Of a stretch of DNA of 64,000 nt, positions 45,809 through 56,329 are shown one piece after another. Position numbers and translations under genes: made by a program. Source of the DNA: Paulownia fortunei (lineage: Eukaryota; Streptophyta; Magnoliopsida; Lamiales; Paulowniaceae). The stretch covers positions 9,801,694-9,865,693 of the forward strand of contig CM033120.1 in assembly GCA_019321725.1 (NCBI GenBank), given 5' to 3'. The notes under the pieces were generated by a model that did no database searches, was not told the origin of the DNA, and saw nothing but the letters and a program-made list of their open reading frames with translations. The stretch's first letter is position 1; the number at the start of each line of letters is the position of its first letter.

Positions 45809-47818
45809 CTATGTCAGAAACTGTTGCCAAAAGACATCATTGGCCCCAGCGGGCATAGAAGGAATGGTGCCATCGTGTTCTCGATCTTTTGGCATTTCAA
45901 TATCAGGAATTTTAGCTGGGCTCATATTCACATCAATGCCTGACGATGTTTGCCTGGAGTCTAGATCAATGCAGATGGAAGATATTGCTGGACTGTCAAC
46001 ATAAGTCGAAGATGCAACCAGCTCAGGAGAAGAATGACAGTCTCGTGAAGGTGATGCGGACATATGGCACCCAGGAGAGCAAGGTGGGACATTCGAATCA
46101 GAATCTCCAGAAGATGCTGCCATTTCTGTAATGACTGGTGAAGGCATCAGTGGCGCCCTAAAATCATGCAAATCTTCAGCTGGAGTTCGGTCAATCCCAT
46201 GCAGAAACGTCTCCCAAATAGTTAGGGATGAATCTACTTTTTCAACTTGTTCCAAGTTTAACAATGGAAGAGATGAAGTGCTTGAGTTTTCTAGGAAAGT
46301 CATGCTCTGGTTCTCCCCCAGACTGCCTTCACCATTCAAAAAATGCAAAGCTAACAACCTTCTCTTCTTGTTATGAGATTCTAGCTGTTCTATGATACTT
46401 GAGGTGTATCCAGGTTTCTGCAACAACTGAGCCAACGTGACCATCAACTGCCGCTGCCTGTGATCAATATTTTGCAATGTCTGCCCTAATGACCTGAGTT
46501 GATATTCATATCCTCGATTCTCCTGTTTATGCCTCTCTACTTCTGACTGAAGCAAAACCTTTTCTTGTTTCAGTTTTTCAATCTCTTTTTCGTAATCCTC
46601 TCTTTCTAAATCAGTTAATGGAACTGCATTTCCTTGACCTGAATGACTGTGGATTGGCTTTCGCCTGTGTATATTCTTTAAAAGATGACTCTGTCCTCGA
46701 ATAAACTCCTCATTTGCAAACTCCCACTGATCAGGATCAATCTTTCTAAAACCCTGCAAATTTCAATAAAATGTTGAGCCAAAATATCTCAAAATAACTA
46801 TCTTAAGAATTATTGACCAGAGAAAAAAAAAAAATCAAAAGCCAATTGGACCCAACTACCCCCCATCGAGTTCCATCTATGTTTTATTCTTCAATCATAT
46901 TAGTTTTTCATTTACTTAGTCTTCAAATCATCTCATTCTAAACCCCGAGAACTTCTACCATGTATATATAGTTTGTGGTAGGTGTGTTGATATTTTGAAG
47001 GAAGCTTCTTGGTAGGTATCATAGAGATATTTCTTAGAACATTCGAGGAATCTCTCCTCATATTGTTTTAATCTCCACCGTCCATTCGGAACATTCTATT
47101 CGGAATGTTCTAGGAATGTGCTTGGAAAACTCCTAGAAAATCTCTCCCGTCAATTGTTTTAATCTCTGTAGAGTATTATAACTAGAAAGTCACTCCCGTC
47201 AAGTGTTTTAATCTCCATGGAGTATTATAAAGAGAATTATAAATAGGCACTAGGAGTTCATTTAGTGGGGAACTAATTCTTCACCGTTCTTTTGCTTGAC
47301 ATACATTGTTCGCCAATTCAAAAGCTATGAGTTCATCAGATACACAAAAACTGGGTAGCAACACTTTGTTCTTTCGTCATTTTACTTGCAATTAATCAAA
47401 AATAATCTCCAGCATGTCACATAGCAAGCAACATAGCAGGCAGAACACATACAAGACAAATATACTCGCAAAGATAGCAAACAAAAATAATCTCCAGCAT
47501 GTCACATAGCAGGCAGAACACATACAAGACAAATATACTCACAAACATAGCAAACAAGAAAAGAGCTCCATGGAAAGGAAATTTGAGGAAGCAAAATCTT
47601 ACATATGTATTCAGTTGCCTAATGAAGCTGGAGAAGTTATTGTGTTTGAAGTACTTTGGCAACAAATCTCTGGCAAACTCAGGTGGATTCCACACAACAA
47701 AACTATGCCCTGTGTGACTCCAAGAAACAATAGAATTAGTCAAAGGATCATCCACCATCTCATATGTTTTCAGCAGAAAAGGCGCCGGCGAATTAGAACT
47801 ACCATTTGATCCATCCAT
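45809..47818 (-). CDS. Heat-shock transcription factor, class A4-like, C-terminally truncated
   Basis: DNA-binding transcription factor of the heat/oxidative stress response. Two exons on the minus strand: 47603-47818 and 45809-46753, 386 residues. The frame is open six bases further upstream, but the first ATG is at 47818. The intron sits at the position conserved in all plant HSFs, inside the DNA-binding domain after RQLNTY. Domains: DNA-binding (about 11-102, [13 protein letters not shown] then [17 protein letters not shown]), HR-A/B coiled coil (about 122-185), NLS NKKRR (200-204), AHA activation motifs [10 protein letters not shown] (249-258) and DVFWQQFLT at the very end (378-386). A TAG ends the protein inside the last AHA motif. 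Beyond it, coding-like sequence continues with another stop and a frameshift, including QQMGHLT of the family's C-terminal nuclear export signal. The protein has probably lost that signal. Confidence 0.88.
47001..47110. promoter_or_regulatory. Cluster of GAAnnTTC heat-shock-element cores in the HSF intron
   Basis: Four palindromic GAAnnTTC cores occur in 110 bp: 47001-47008, 47037-47044, 47089-47096 and 47103-47110. HSFs bind alternating GAA/TTC units. Spacing to the next GAA is one base off the perfect three-unit element, so strength is uncertain. Confidence 0.4.
47120..47240. repeat. Diverged tandem repeat in the HSF intron
   Basis: Two units of about 58 bp share CTCCCGTCAA(T/G)TGTTTTAATCTC and GAGTATTATAA. 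They are adjacent to the heat-shock-element cluster. Confidence 0.7.
47399..47557. repeat. Tandem duplication (74-85 bp) near the HSF intron 5' splice site
   Basis: AATAATCTCCAGCATGTCAC opens both units (about 47400 and 47486). Both also contain GGCAGAACACATACAAGACA. The first copy has an extra CAAGCAACATAG. The second ends about 45 bp from the exon 1 donor at 47602. Confidence 0.85.
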
Positions 47819-48072
47819 CACCAATGATCAAATTATAAAATTTATATATAAATTGACATGAGAAATCCAAAGTCGTTGAGATGAAAACCTTTTCTTTCCC
47901 CCCTCAAAAATCCTTTGTCCATCCAATATTTCAACCTAATAGAATCATCAATAACAAAACCAAAAACCCACTGAAAATTCAGAAGAAAAAACAATCCTAT
48001 CAATCTTTCTTGATAGACGATCAGCCAAAGAGCAAATGAACTATTGCAAAATACCCAATGAAACACCAAAAA

Positions 48073-48338
48073 CCCAATTAAGACTTTATCAATCCTTTTT
48101 GCATAAGAAATTTTCAAAACAGATGAAATAGCCAACTAGAAAAACAGGAGGTTCTTGAAGGAAAAGAAATCAAAACCCGAATGAAAGAATTATATATAGA
48201 GAAAAATCCCAATAAGTCTTTAGCAACCTTTTGCATATAAAAAATTTCAAAAAAGAGAAAATAGCCAACTTGGAAACCACGGTCCTTGGAGAAAAAGAAA
48301 CCAAAACCCGAATGCAAGAATTATATATAGAGATAAAA
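48073..48338 (-). promoter_or_regulatory. Duplicated HSF upstream segment carrying two TATA boxes
   Basis: A roughly 131-135-bp unit is repeated in tandem at 48073-48207 and 48208-48338. On the minus strand each unit contains TCTCTATATATAATTCTT followed by GCATTCGGG or TCATTCGGG (TATA cores at 48321-48330 and 48190-48199). These lie about 500 and 370 bp upstream of the HSF start codon, so either could set transcription start for a long leader. Short minus-strand frames here would be upstream frames in that leader. Confidence 0.5.
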
Positions 48339-50797
48339 AACAGAGTGGTCAAAATCCGGGCCTTTGACGATGCGGGCATCAATTAATGAAGGGCGGACTC
48401 GACTTTCAACAGCTCGTGGAGAAAAAAAAATGGTCTTCGAAATAGTCATGTAGCATTTTGTTTCTATTGTTTTCGACAAGGAAAAGTGATCGTGAGTGGA
48501 GTTGAATTTTCAAACATACTTTCTGTTTATTTTGTTTATATATGCATAGATATATATGAATAGAGCGTTGAATTCAACGGTAAACAAAGACCCAGTCGTT
48601 GAATTGTCTTTATGGACTAGAGTCTCCAAAGGAAAAACATGAAAAAATATTCATGCACAAGGAAAACTCAAAAAAAAAAAAGGAAACAAAGAAGAAAGTT
48701 TCATGCTATATTTGTGGGTTTTTCTTTTCTTTTCTTTTCTTGTTTTTTGTTAAGAAAATACTTGCTACATCAATTTTGTTAGTCTTAGAATGCTCAAAAT
48801 TAAAACATATATATACGAACTTTTTGATATCAATCCTACTAGTTTGCTTATCATACAAATCTAATATTTATCAATATACCAAAAATTTAGATATAAATTT
48901 GTTAGTCACAATCATTCTATTTAAGAATCTTAAGTTTTAAGAATTGATATCAATAAAATTAGTGACCGAATAATGTTAGATTAAAAAAAAATACATATAA
49001 ATTTACTTGATTTATCACCAGATGTCTATGACTATAGAATTTTAATTCTTCCAATATAAGAAACTTTAGTGAAATGAAATACAATTTGATTTTAATACCA
49101 AAACCTAACCAAAAATCTCTACGTAGGTCCACTTTCAAAGTCAATCTTTTGTATTACCCCTATTGTCACTCAAAAGTTTCTCACAACGGAGTAAAGAGCA
49201 ATCCCTTTGTAAGCAAATATTATTTGGTAAAGATTGCGTGGAAGTGTACATATTTGAAAATTCAAGTTGTAGAGTGCAAGATAGAGTGTGCATAGAAACA
49301 ATGCTAATATTGACATTTTCCACATACAATATGGCAAAAGTACAATTTAATAGAAATAGTTAAATTCTTCTTCATTTATGAATACTTACTATGGAACTAT
49401 ATTAGTAGAGAATTCGTAGTCAATTAAAGTGTTCTTCAGTGAAATAAATTAAAAAATTCTTTTAGCAAATTTGTGGAGATTTCAATACCGTCCAGTAGGC
49501 CACAATTCAAAATAAGTCAGAAACTAATACATATCATCATTTTTCCTAATAGAGAATAAATTCGCGATATTTTTTGCAAAAAAATTGCTAAGTTTCAACT
49601 AGCAAGGCCTGAGAAAGCTCTCAAGAGTGCACAACAGTATATATCACAACGGTATATGTACCTGAGTACTGAACTAATTCCTAACATTATACACAAGCGA
49701 GGGTGACCCAATTTCAGAATAACCATCCAATTCAAAATGGCCAAAAATCCAGAAAACAATACTAGCAAGAACCCAATTCCAGAGTACATGATCAGTATCA
49801 GTACAGCTCTATGCTTCTAAGATGTTCTGTAGTTTCAAAGGACAAACTTCCTAGACATCATTGTTATGCAAGAAAAGATGGATAGCTTGAACATGGCTTA
49901 ACAAGATGTTTTTTAGTTTAGCAGAACATGGCTCTGATATATATCCATATCAAATTCAGTACTTGTTAATTAGCTTGAGCACTCAACATTGAGTATTGCA
50001 CTGATTTCAGCTCTCTAATTCAGACTTCTTCAGAGCAGCTCATTGTCGCCCCCTTTCTGATTGGTGGCTTCTCTGATTTCTCACAGACAAGAATCCATCC
50101 AGAGCTTCTGTCAGTTTCCTGTTTTTCCATTTTGAGAATTATCACATTGAACAGTGGAAAAATCCAATAAACATAGATTGCTATTTTAATACATCATAAC
50201 CCTTTAAAATATGGCAAGTAAACACGATAAAAGGTAATTAAACTGAAAAAACAGAAGAAAAAAAAAAGAAAGAAAAATAACATGAAAAGGAAAAGATATG
50301 CTATAGAGGTAATGGTTGAAATTAAGTTTGTGGCAAGATTAGAAAATACTATAAAATTGCTTTATTAATAGGCTGATACATTGTATTCCACGTAACTTCA
50401 TTAAGATAATTAGGATGGTAGATCATGTCAAATGAGTACAACTTGCCCCTTCAATTTCAGGGAATACAGATTAAAATGCATGATGTACAGCAGATAGCAC
50501 CACTAATTGCACATGGGCAATATACTACCTTAGGATATAAAAAGAGAAGATCAAAAATGTTTCTCAAGGCTTAAGAATTACATGATAGGATACTAGCATC
50601 TGGAATCCCGCTCAGGCTAACTAGATTCTTAACCAATCCACAGTGTAACGACAGCGAGAAAGGTAATTAAGAATAGAAAAGCATTAAAGAAAGCAGAACC
50701 TGCATCGTGTTCAGCTGGGTACAAAAGTAATGCCGATTTGGTATTCAAGTAAAAGTTTCCAAAAAGAAGACCAATCAGGATATGATGCTTCTCACCT
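48339..50797. other. Spacer between HSF promoter and GPI8 3' end
   Basis: No gene is recognised. The part next to 50797 is presumably GPI8 3' UTR. A poly-A run and AT-rich DNA fill the rest. The open frames at 48599-48940 and 49074-49363 lack domain or codon signals. Confidence 0.45.
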
Positions 50798-53700
50798 TCA
50801 GAGTGAAAGCCAAGAAGAGAAGGCTACAATTGGGAACATCCCTATCAAACCATAGTTCACCAAACTATCTATTTGCTTCATCTTTTCCATCCGGCCAAGA
50901 ATAGTATTCCAAGTGCGAGTAAACGGACAACTAACTTGTTTAGCCTGCAGCACGAAATACCTATCCTTGTCACTTTCACTTTCAAGAAATTTGGTTGTTA
51001 AACAATAAGAGTTAAAATTAAACATCATGTATTTGCGAGGATATAGAGCTCTCACATTTATTTTAGAGTCAGCTGATTCTTGTGGAACATCTGAAGTTTC
51101 TAATGCTCTTCGTTTCTCCCTGCCTGATTGATCCAAAGGCATCTCAATTTTAGATTTTTTGGAGTATCTGCCTGAGAAGGCTCGATAAGGTGAATCAGTA
51201 TGGATAGTTTCCATGACAGAACCAAAGAAGTTGGTCACGGGTACCTAAAATCAGCAGCAGAGGCAAATAAGGAAATTAATTTGAAAATCGAAAATAGCCA
51301 ATTGATCGCGAATGAAACTTGTCTTAAGTAGGGTTTTGTTCATAAAGTACTCGAGTTTGGGTAGTCCAGAAAAAAGTTTCCTGAAAAATCTATAATAATA
51401 TTCCTCAAATCTTGCCTTAACTTCCTTTTCGGGCTAGCACTATTTGCAGCATGTTGAAATAGAAAAAGGTCATTGATGACATATCATGTCAAAGCTTATA
51501 AGTGAAAAAAGAAAGAAAAGAAAAAGAAGAGTCCACAGGAACACTTATCACAGTGGACTCCAATAAAGCCAAAAGAAGAAAAAATCAGGATCTGAATTCT
51601 ATATACCTCCTCCAACTGTCGTTGGTTTAAATCAGTTCGATAGTATGCAGTTGACATCAGCATATTTGGATTATAGGAATTGAAAAGACTGCAAAACAAA
51701 GGGTCAACGCAAATGTTATGATCAATAATCAAGATGTTCATAAGAAATGGAACTTTTTGGTAAAAGAGAAAATTTTCAAATTATAAATTATTTTCCTATT
51801 AGGGCAATTCTTCATAGCAAGCTTGAAAGGAGCATCAAAGACACAAAATGAATCTCCCCACAATATTCCAGAAAGAAACAAGTTGGAATAAAGATGGCGT
51901 GCTGCCATTATTCAGAAGTTCAAGGATCACCTACTGCCCGAAATGGAATGAAACAAAGACTGCATGCGTCCATCAGGTGCAACTGATATCTAGATAGTAG
52001 ACAATAAATTTCACTTGCTGTCGTGGATTAAATTAACTATCATAATTACTTCAGTAATTTCTTTATTAACATATCCAATCCATTAATTATTTGACCAAGG
52101 AGATACTGATGCAGATCTTCTTTTGCAGCCCCTTTTTTCTTATTATATCCAGGACAGGAAAAAGAAAGCAAGTCATGCCAAATAGTGGCTACTCACTTCT
52201 TCTGTCAGAATCCCCACCCCATTCAACAAAATAACTTCCTTGCTTATTACTAATATCAATTTATGGCAGCCAAGACATTGATCCATTTGAATCACATATT
52301 TTAAAGGACTAATGTGCATTTGCATTTGCGTTGCAAGCCTATAATGTGAACTCCCTGAGTGTACAATAATCTTAGCCAATTTATCATAAAATTTAAGGAC
52401 ATAAAATATAATGACAGGTCTGAGGGATATTAAAATAGTCATGTATAAACCGAAGTTTTCTTTCCATATACCTGATCAATGAATCATTGTCATACATATT
52501 TAACCGCTCAAAGAAGGCAAGAGTATAAAATGTGAATCGATCTACAACAGATACACCAACCTGCAACAAAAGAACAAATGAGAAAGAATAAAACCAAAAA
52601 GTTAATCACTGGAGGGGGAAGCAAGAATAACGACAATCCACTATGTCCCAGAAATGTCAATACCCTATCATATGCAGGATGCAAAGGAAATATCAATACT
52701 TACATCAGAGTCCAAGTGATGTGAGTATGAATTCTCTCCTTTCTTGCTACTTCCAATAGCCAAAACACCAGGTGATTGAAGCTGCCGAGCAACAAAACTT
52801 ACTCATTAATATACTCCTTAATAACCATACTACATTTAATTATTACTCAGAAGCAAATTTTCATACTTAGTGCACCTCGTGAAAAGATAGAAATTGCAAC
52901 ATTGTATGCCAACTCAGGAGAACATGACAAAGAAGTGCATCCTATAGGTTGAAATGAAAAGGGAAAGGATATTTTCTTTCTTTCCTTTTTTTCTAGAAAA
53001 AGAGAAACTGAATTTGATTTTTTTATGAAGTGAAACTTGCTGGAATCCATTGGATTCTCAAGCGAGGCAATAAAAACCACATCAACTCATGGGGTCATGA
53101 TCAAGAACTGCAAAGTTTTTCTTTTTCTTTTTAGAATCAGAGATCAAGAAGTGCATCGAATAGGAAGAAAATTAAATATAAAATCACAATGAAACCATGA
53201 AACCCTATTTCAGGAAAAAGAAGAAGGTCTTAACAAAGTATTAGTTTTTGTCTCATAGGAACTTTCTAATAGTTTCATTATCATCACAGCCAGATGCTAA
53301 ATAGGTATGAGATTGAGGGCCAAAACAAGACTAGAAAGATAAAAACAGCAGCATGATGTTTGTCTTCATTTTGGGCATATTACAGAAGATATTGGGGTAC
53401 ATTGTTTTACAAATAATTTACAGTAGAAACCATATGGTAATTGAGAGGAAAACTGGTGCTTACATATACAGGCGCCACAGAAACACATAAGCACACACAC
53501 ACACACACGACACACAAAGAGAGAGAGATTAAAGGCAAAACAACCAGATGAGGCAACACAATGAATAAATTATCAAAGAACTTACTGATTGATCCATCAT
53601 GCCAAAAAGAAGAAAAGATCACTCACTTGAGAAAACAGAGTGGCAGCCTGGCAAGTATCTACCATTATCAGCAGCTCCTTAAATCTGATAATTGGAACAA

Positions 53701-56249
53701 AAAGAAGAAGGCACACTCACTATCTCATATAGGACAAAAAATATGATTTAACGGGCTCATTTACATTAACATACAGAAAAAAGGAACTTACTAAGTTAAT
53801 ATGAGATTCCTTAGAGAGCGGGGGTTGGGGGGTTGGGAGGAGACACACACACACGCACACACACACAGGGACATAGACACACACACACACACGCACACAC
53901 ACACACATAAAGATCAAGTGTTCAAAACTCCCTTCAAAAAGCCATAAAGAAACAAAAGATATTTTATTTTTTCTTCATTTCATACTCGTATAGTAAAAAC
54001 AAATTTAAAAAAAAATTATAGGTAAAAAATATTCCACAGTTACAAGCTAAGCAAACACCTGCGCTTTTCCTTCATTTGTTTCACTGCATCTGCTAAATCA
54101 TGGCTCTGAAGCTCCTCTGAGTCCTGAAATTTTAGAAACTCGTCCCCACCATGCCCAGTCATGTAAAGAAGTATATGACTACCTTCATCACTCAGAAGTC
54201 GTTTTGACCTTGGGACTGCCGTTTCATGACGGCCAGTTAATACTCGCAAAAAATTTTCAACAGTCACTTCATAGCCTCGGTAATCTACCTAAATGGGAAA
54301 TGGCATAATCAGAGAGATATCCAGAGCACAAAAAAAAAAAAAAAAAAGGGAAATTTCTGAATCAAACAATAAGCACAAGTATACCACATATTGACGTGGG
54401 CTACTCATGAAAAGCATACTGATTTTGTGGATGCTAAGTACCGGGTAAAGGGGGTTGGTTTGAGCAAAGAGGTGTATGTTTTTTACTTCAATGTGACAAT
54501 TTGCCAATAGTAAGGATAATGAGAGACAATCTGAATGTTTCCTCAATATTAATATGAAAGAATAAAGACATTAGAACTTCTCATGATATTGTAAATGCAT
54601 CAAGATGGTAGAATAAAACTGCACCCTCGTAAATCGAATAAGGTAGCATATCAAATACTCTTCATGACTGATGAAGATTAAGCAGGCCCCATGATGAATA
54701 ATCAGAAGAATGTTCTATGTGTGAAAGCAAAAAAATTAGTTAAACAAAATGAAGGTGTAAAGGGCACCAACAACTTTAGTCAGAGATAGTAATAACTCAC
54801 CAAATAATGCAACTAGTCAATCTCAGGAAAAACTCAGGTGTAAATGAAAAGAAATGAAAAATAGCAGCCGAAAATTCAAAGCCACTATACGAAAGGAAAG
54901 AATTTTGGTGATTATCGACTGATCATTGCACTTTTCATAATCTTTTTAATCATCGTTTGTGCTTCGTTAGCCAAGTGGCCTTAGAACATAGAACGTTCTT
55001 TCAGAAAGCCCAGTCACTCATGTGAATAAGGAGAGTGGCAGAATTATCATATTAAACTGAAACAATGCATCATAAATGCTCTTACTAGGACATTATCCTG
55101 AAAACACACTCTACTTGTGCATTAATTAAAGAGGAACTGCAATCTTTTACATTAATCTGAAACATCGCTCAATGCAACGATATTTCATGTCTTAAAAGTA
55201 GTAACAATAAACATCACACCATTGCTTATCCCCTGAATGAAATTAGAAGGTTCAATGTTTTAAGAAACTGAGCCCACCTCAACATTGTCTCCATACAAGT
55301 TGAGACGGTGGTTTTCATTGTTGAAGACCTGGGCAGGATATTTGTTCCGAGCATTGCAAGCCATATCATCAGCCAACATAAGAATTATCCTCTCATCAGG
55401 TATTCCTAATCGTTTAACCGTTCTAAAGACAAAGCACAGAAAAGAAGCAAAAATCATTTCAATATTCCGTTCGCTGACACGGCTCATGATGCATTAAATA
55501 CAACAAATAGGAATAAAGAATGGATCCACATTTACCTGTACAAGGATAAAGTATTAGCCATGTGCCGATAATTAAACCTGAAGGATAAATTGCGAGCATA
55601 TTGAAATTAACAGTTTAGAAGCACAGATAAAGCTAATATTTGAATTGTTCTACTCAATTCGAAACCCAGTAAATATTCTTAGGAGGTCTTGGACTCCAGT
55701 CCCCCCACAACCGTTAATGTGGTGGACTCACTATACACCAACAGTTATGATTGTCAATGGAACTGAAGTCCCGGGACTAACTGAGAATCACAAGTAATTC
55801 ATTCAAATTGTTATCTTCTACTGATCCAGCAATACCTAATGTTGACAAAATCAATTCAATAATGATTAATTACATATCTGAAACTGATATCTGGAGTCCA
55901 ATTTTTCTGACTCTCTATAAAACATCGAACTTAGGTGATAAAATAATATGCGAAAAATCCCAATAACCCTCCTGTTTTTTCTATGGTTCCCTCATCAAAT
56001 TAACTTTAACGTTCTTACAGAAATCAAGAAAGTGATGGGAGGCAGCCAAAACCCAACAAATCGAGGCAAAGAGGTTTGAGTATCGGGGAAAGTACAATAC
56101 CAGAAGCGGGATGTGCAGACAAGAATAGCCCAATTGTTGGTGTGCATGGTTGTGGAAGAAGAATCGGACGCACTTGACGGGATCGCATTGCGGAGGAAGA
56201 GTAGAAGGATCGAAATCGACAATAGCGAGCATTTGAATAAGGTCTCCAT
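50798..56249 (-). CDS. GPI8: GPI-anchor transamidase catalytic subunit (GPI8/PIG-K)
   Basis: Cysteine protease-like (C13 family) subunit of the ER-lumen GPI transamidase, which cleaves the C-terminal signal of proteins and joins them to a GPI anchor. Nine exons on the minus strand: 56101-56249, 55536-55577, 55278-55422, 54059-54288, 53627-53684, 52704-52781, 52472-52560, 51607-51688, 50798-51244. They sum to 1320 nt (439 residues) in frame, with GT-AG introns. The first ATG is at 56249; the open frame upstream uses a TTG. N-terminal signal peptide (1-24), then [20 protein letters not shown]. Catalytic His158 in [10 protein letters not shown] and Cys200 in [12 protein letters not shown] are both present. 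A C-terminal membrane helix is predicted (about 418-438). The last exon is long, and a further small intron inside it cannot be excluded. The gene appears intact. Confidence 0.95.
53492..53508. repeat. (AC)n microsatellite in a GPI8 intron
   Basis: A short AC run followed by a GA run, in the intron between exons 53627-53684 and 52704-52781. Confidence 0.9.
53820..53907. repeat. G-rich tract joined to a compound (AC)n microsatellite
   Basis: 53820-53841 reads as G-runs of 5, 6, 3 and 2 separated by TT or A. An interrupted AC array then runs from 53843 to about 53907. It lies in the GPI8 intron between exons 54059-54288 and 53627-53684. The transcribed strand's RNA would be C-rich and GT-rich. 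Confidence 0.9.
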
Positions 56250-56310
56250 TTTCAATTACTGTTGAGCTCCTGGTCGACTCCTAATTCCAGTTATAGGTTC
56301 ATAAAGTCTT

Positions 56311-56323
56311 TTTATATATATAT
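56311..56323 (-). promoter_or_regulatory. Probable TATA box of GPI8
   Basis: On the minus strand TATATATATAAAAAG ends about 60 bp before the GPI8 start codon at 56249. This fits a short leader. It lies in AT-rich DNA, so chance occurrence is possible. Confidence 0.45.
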
Positions 56324-56329
56324 TTTATA

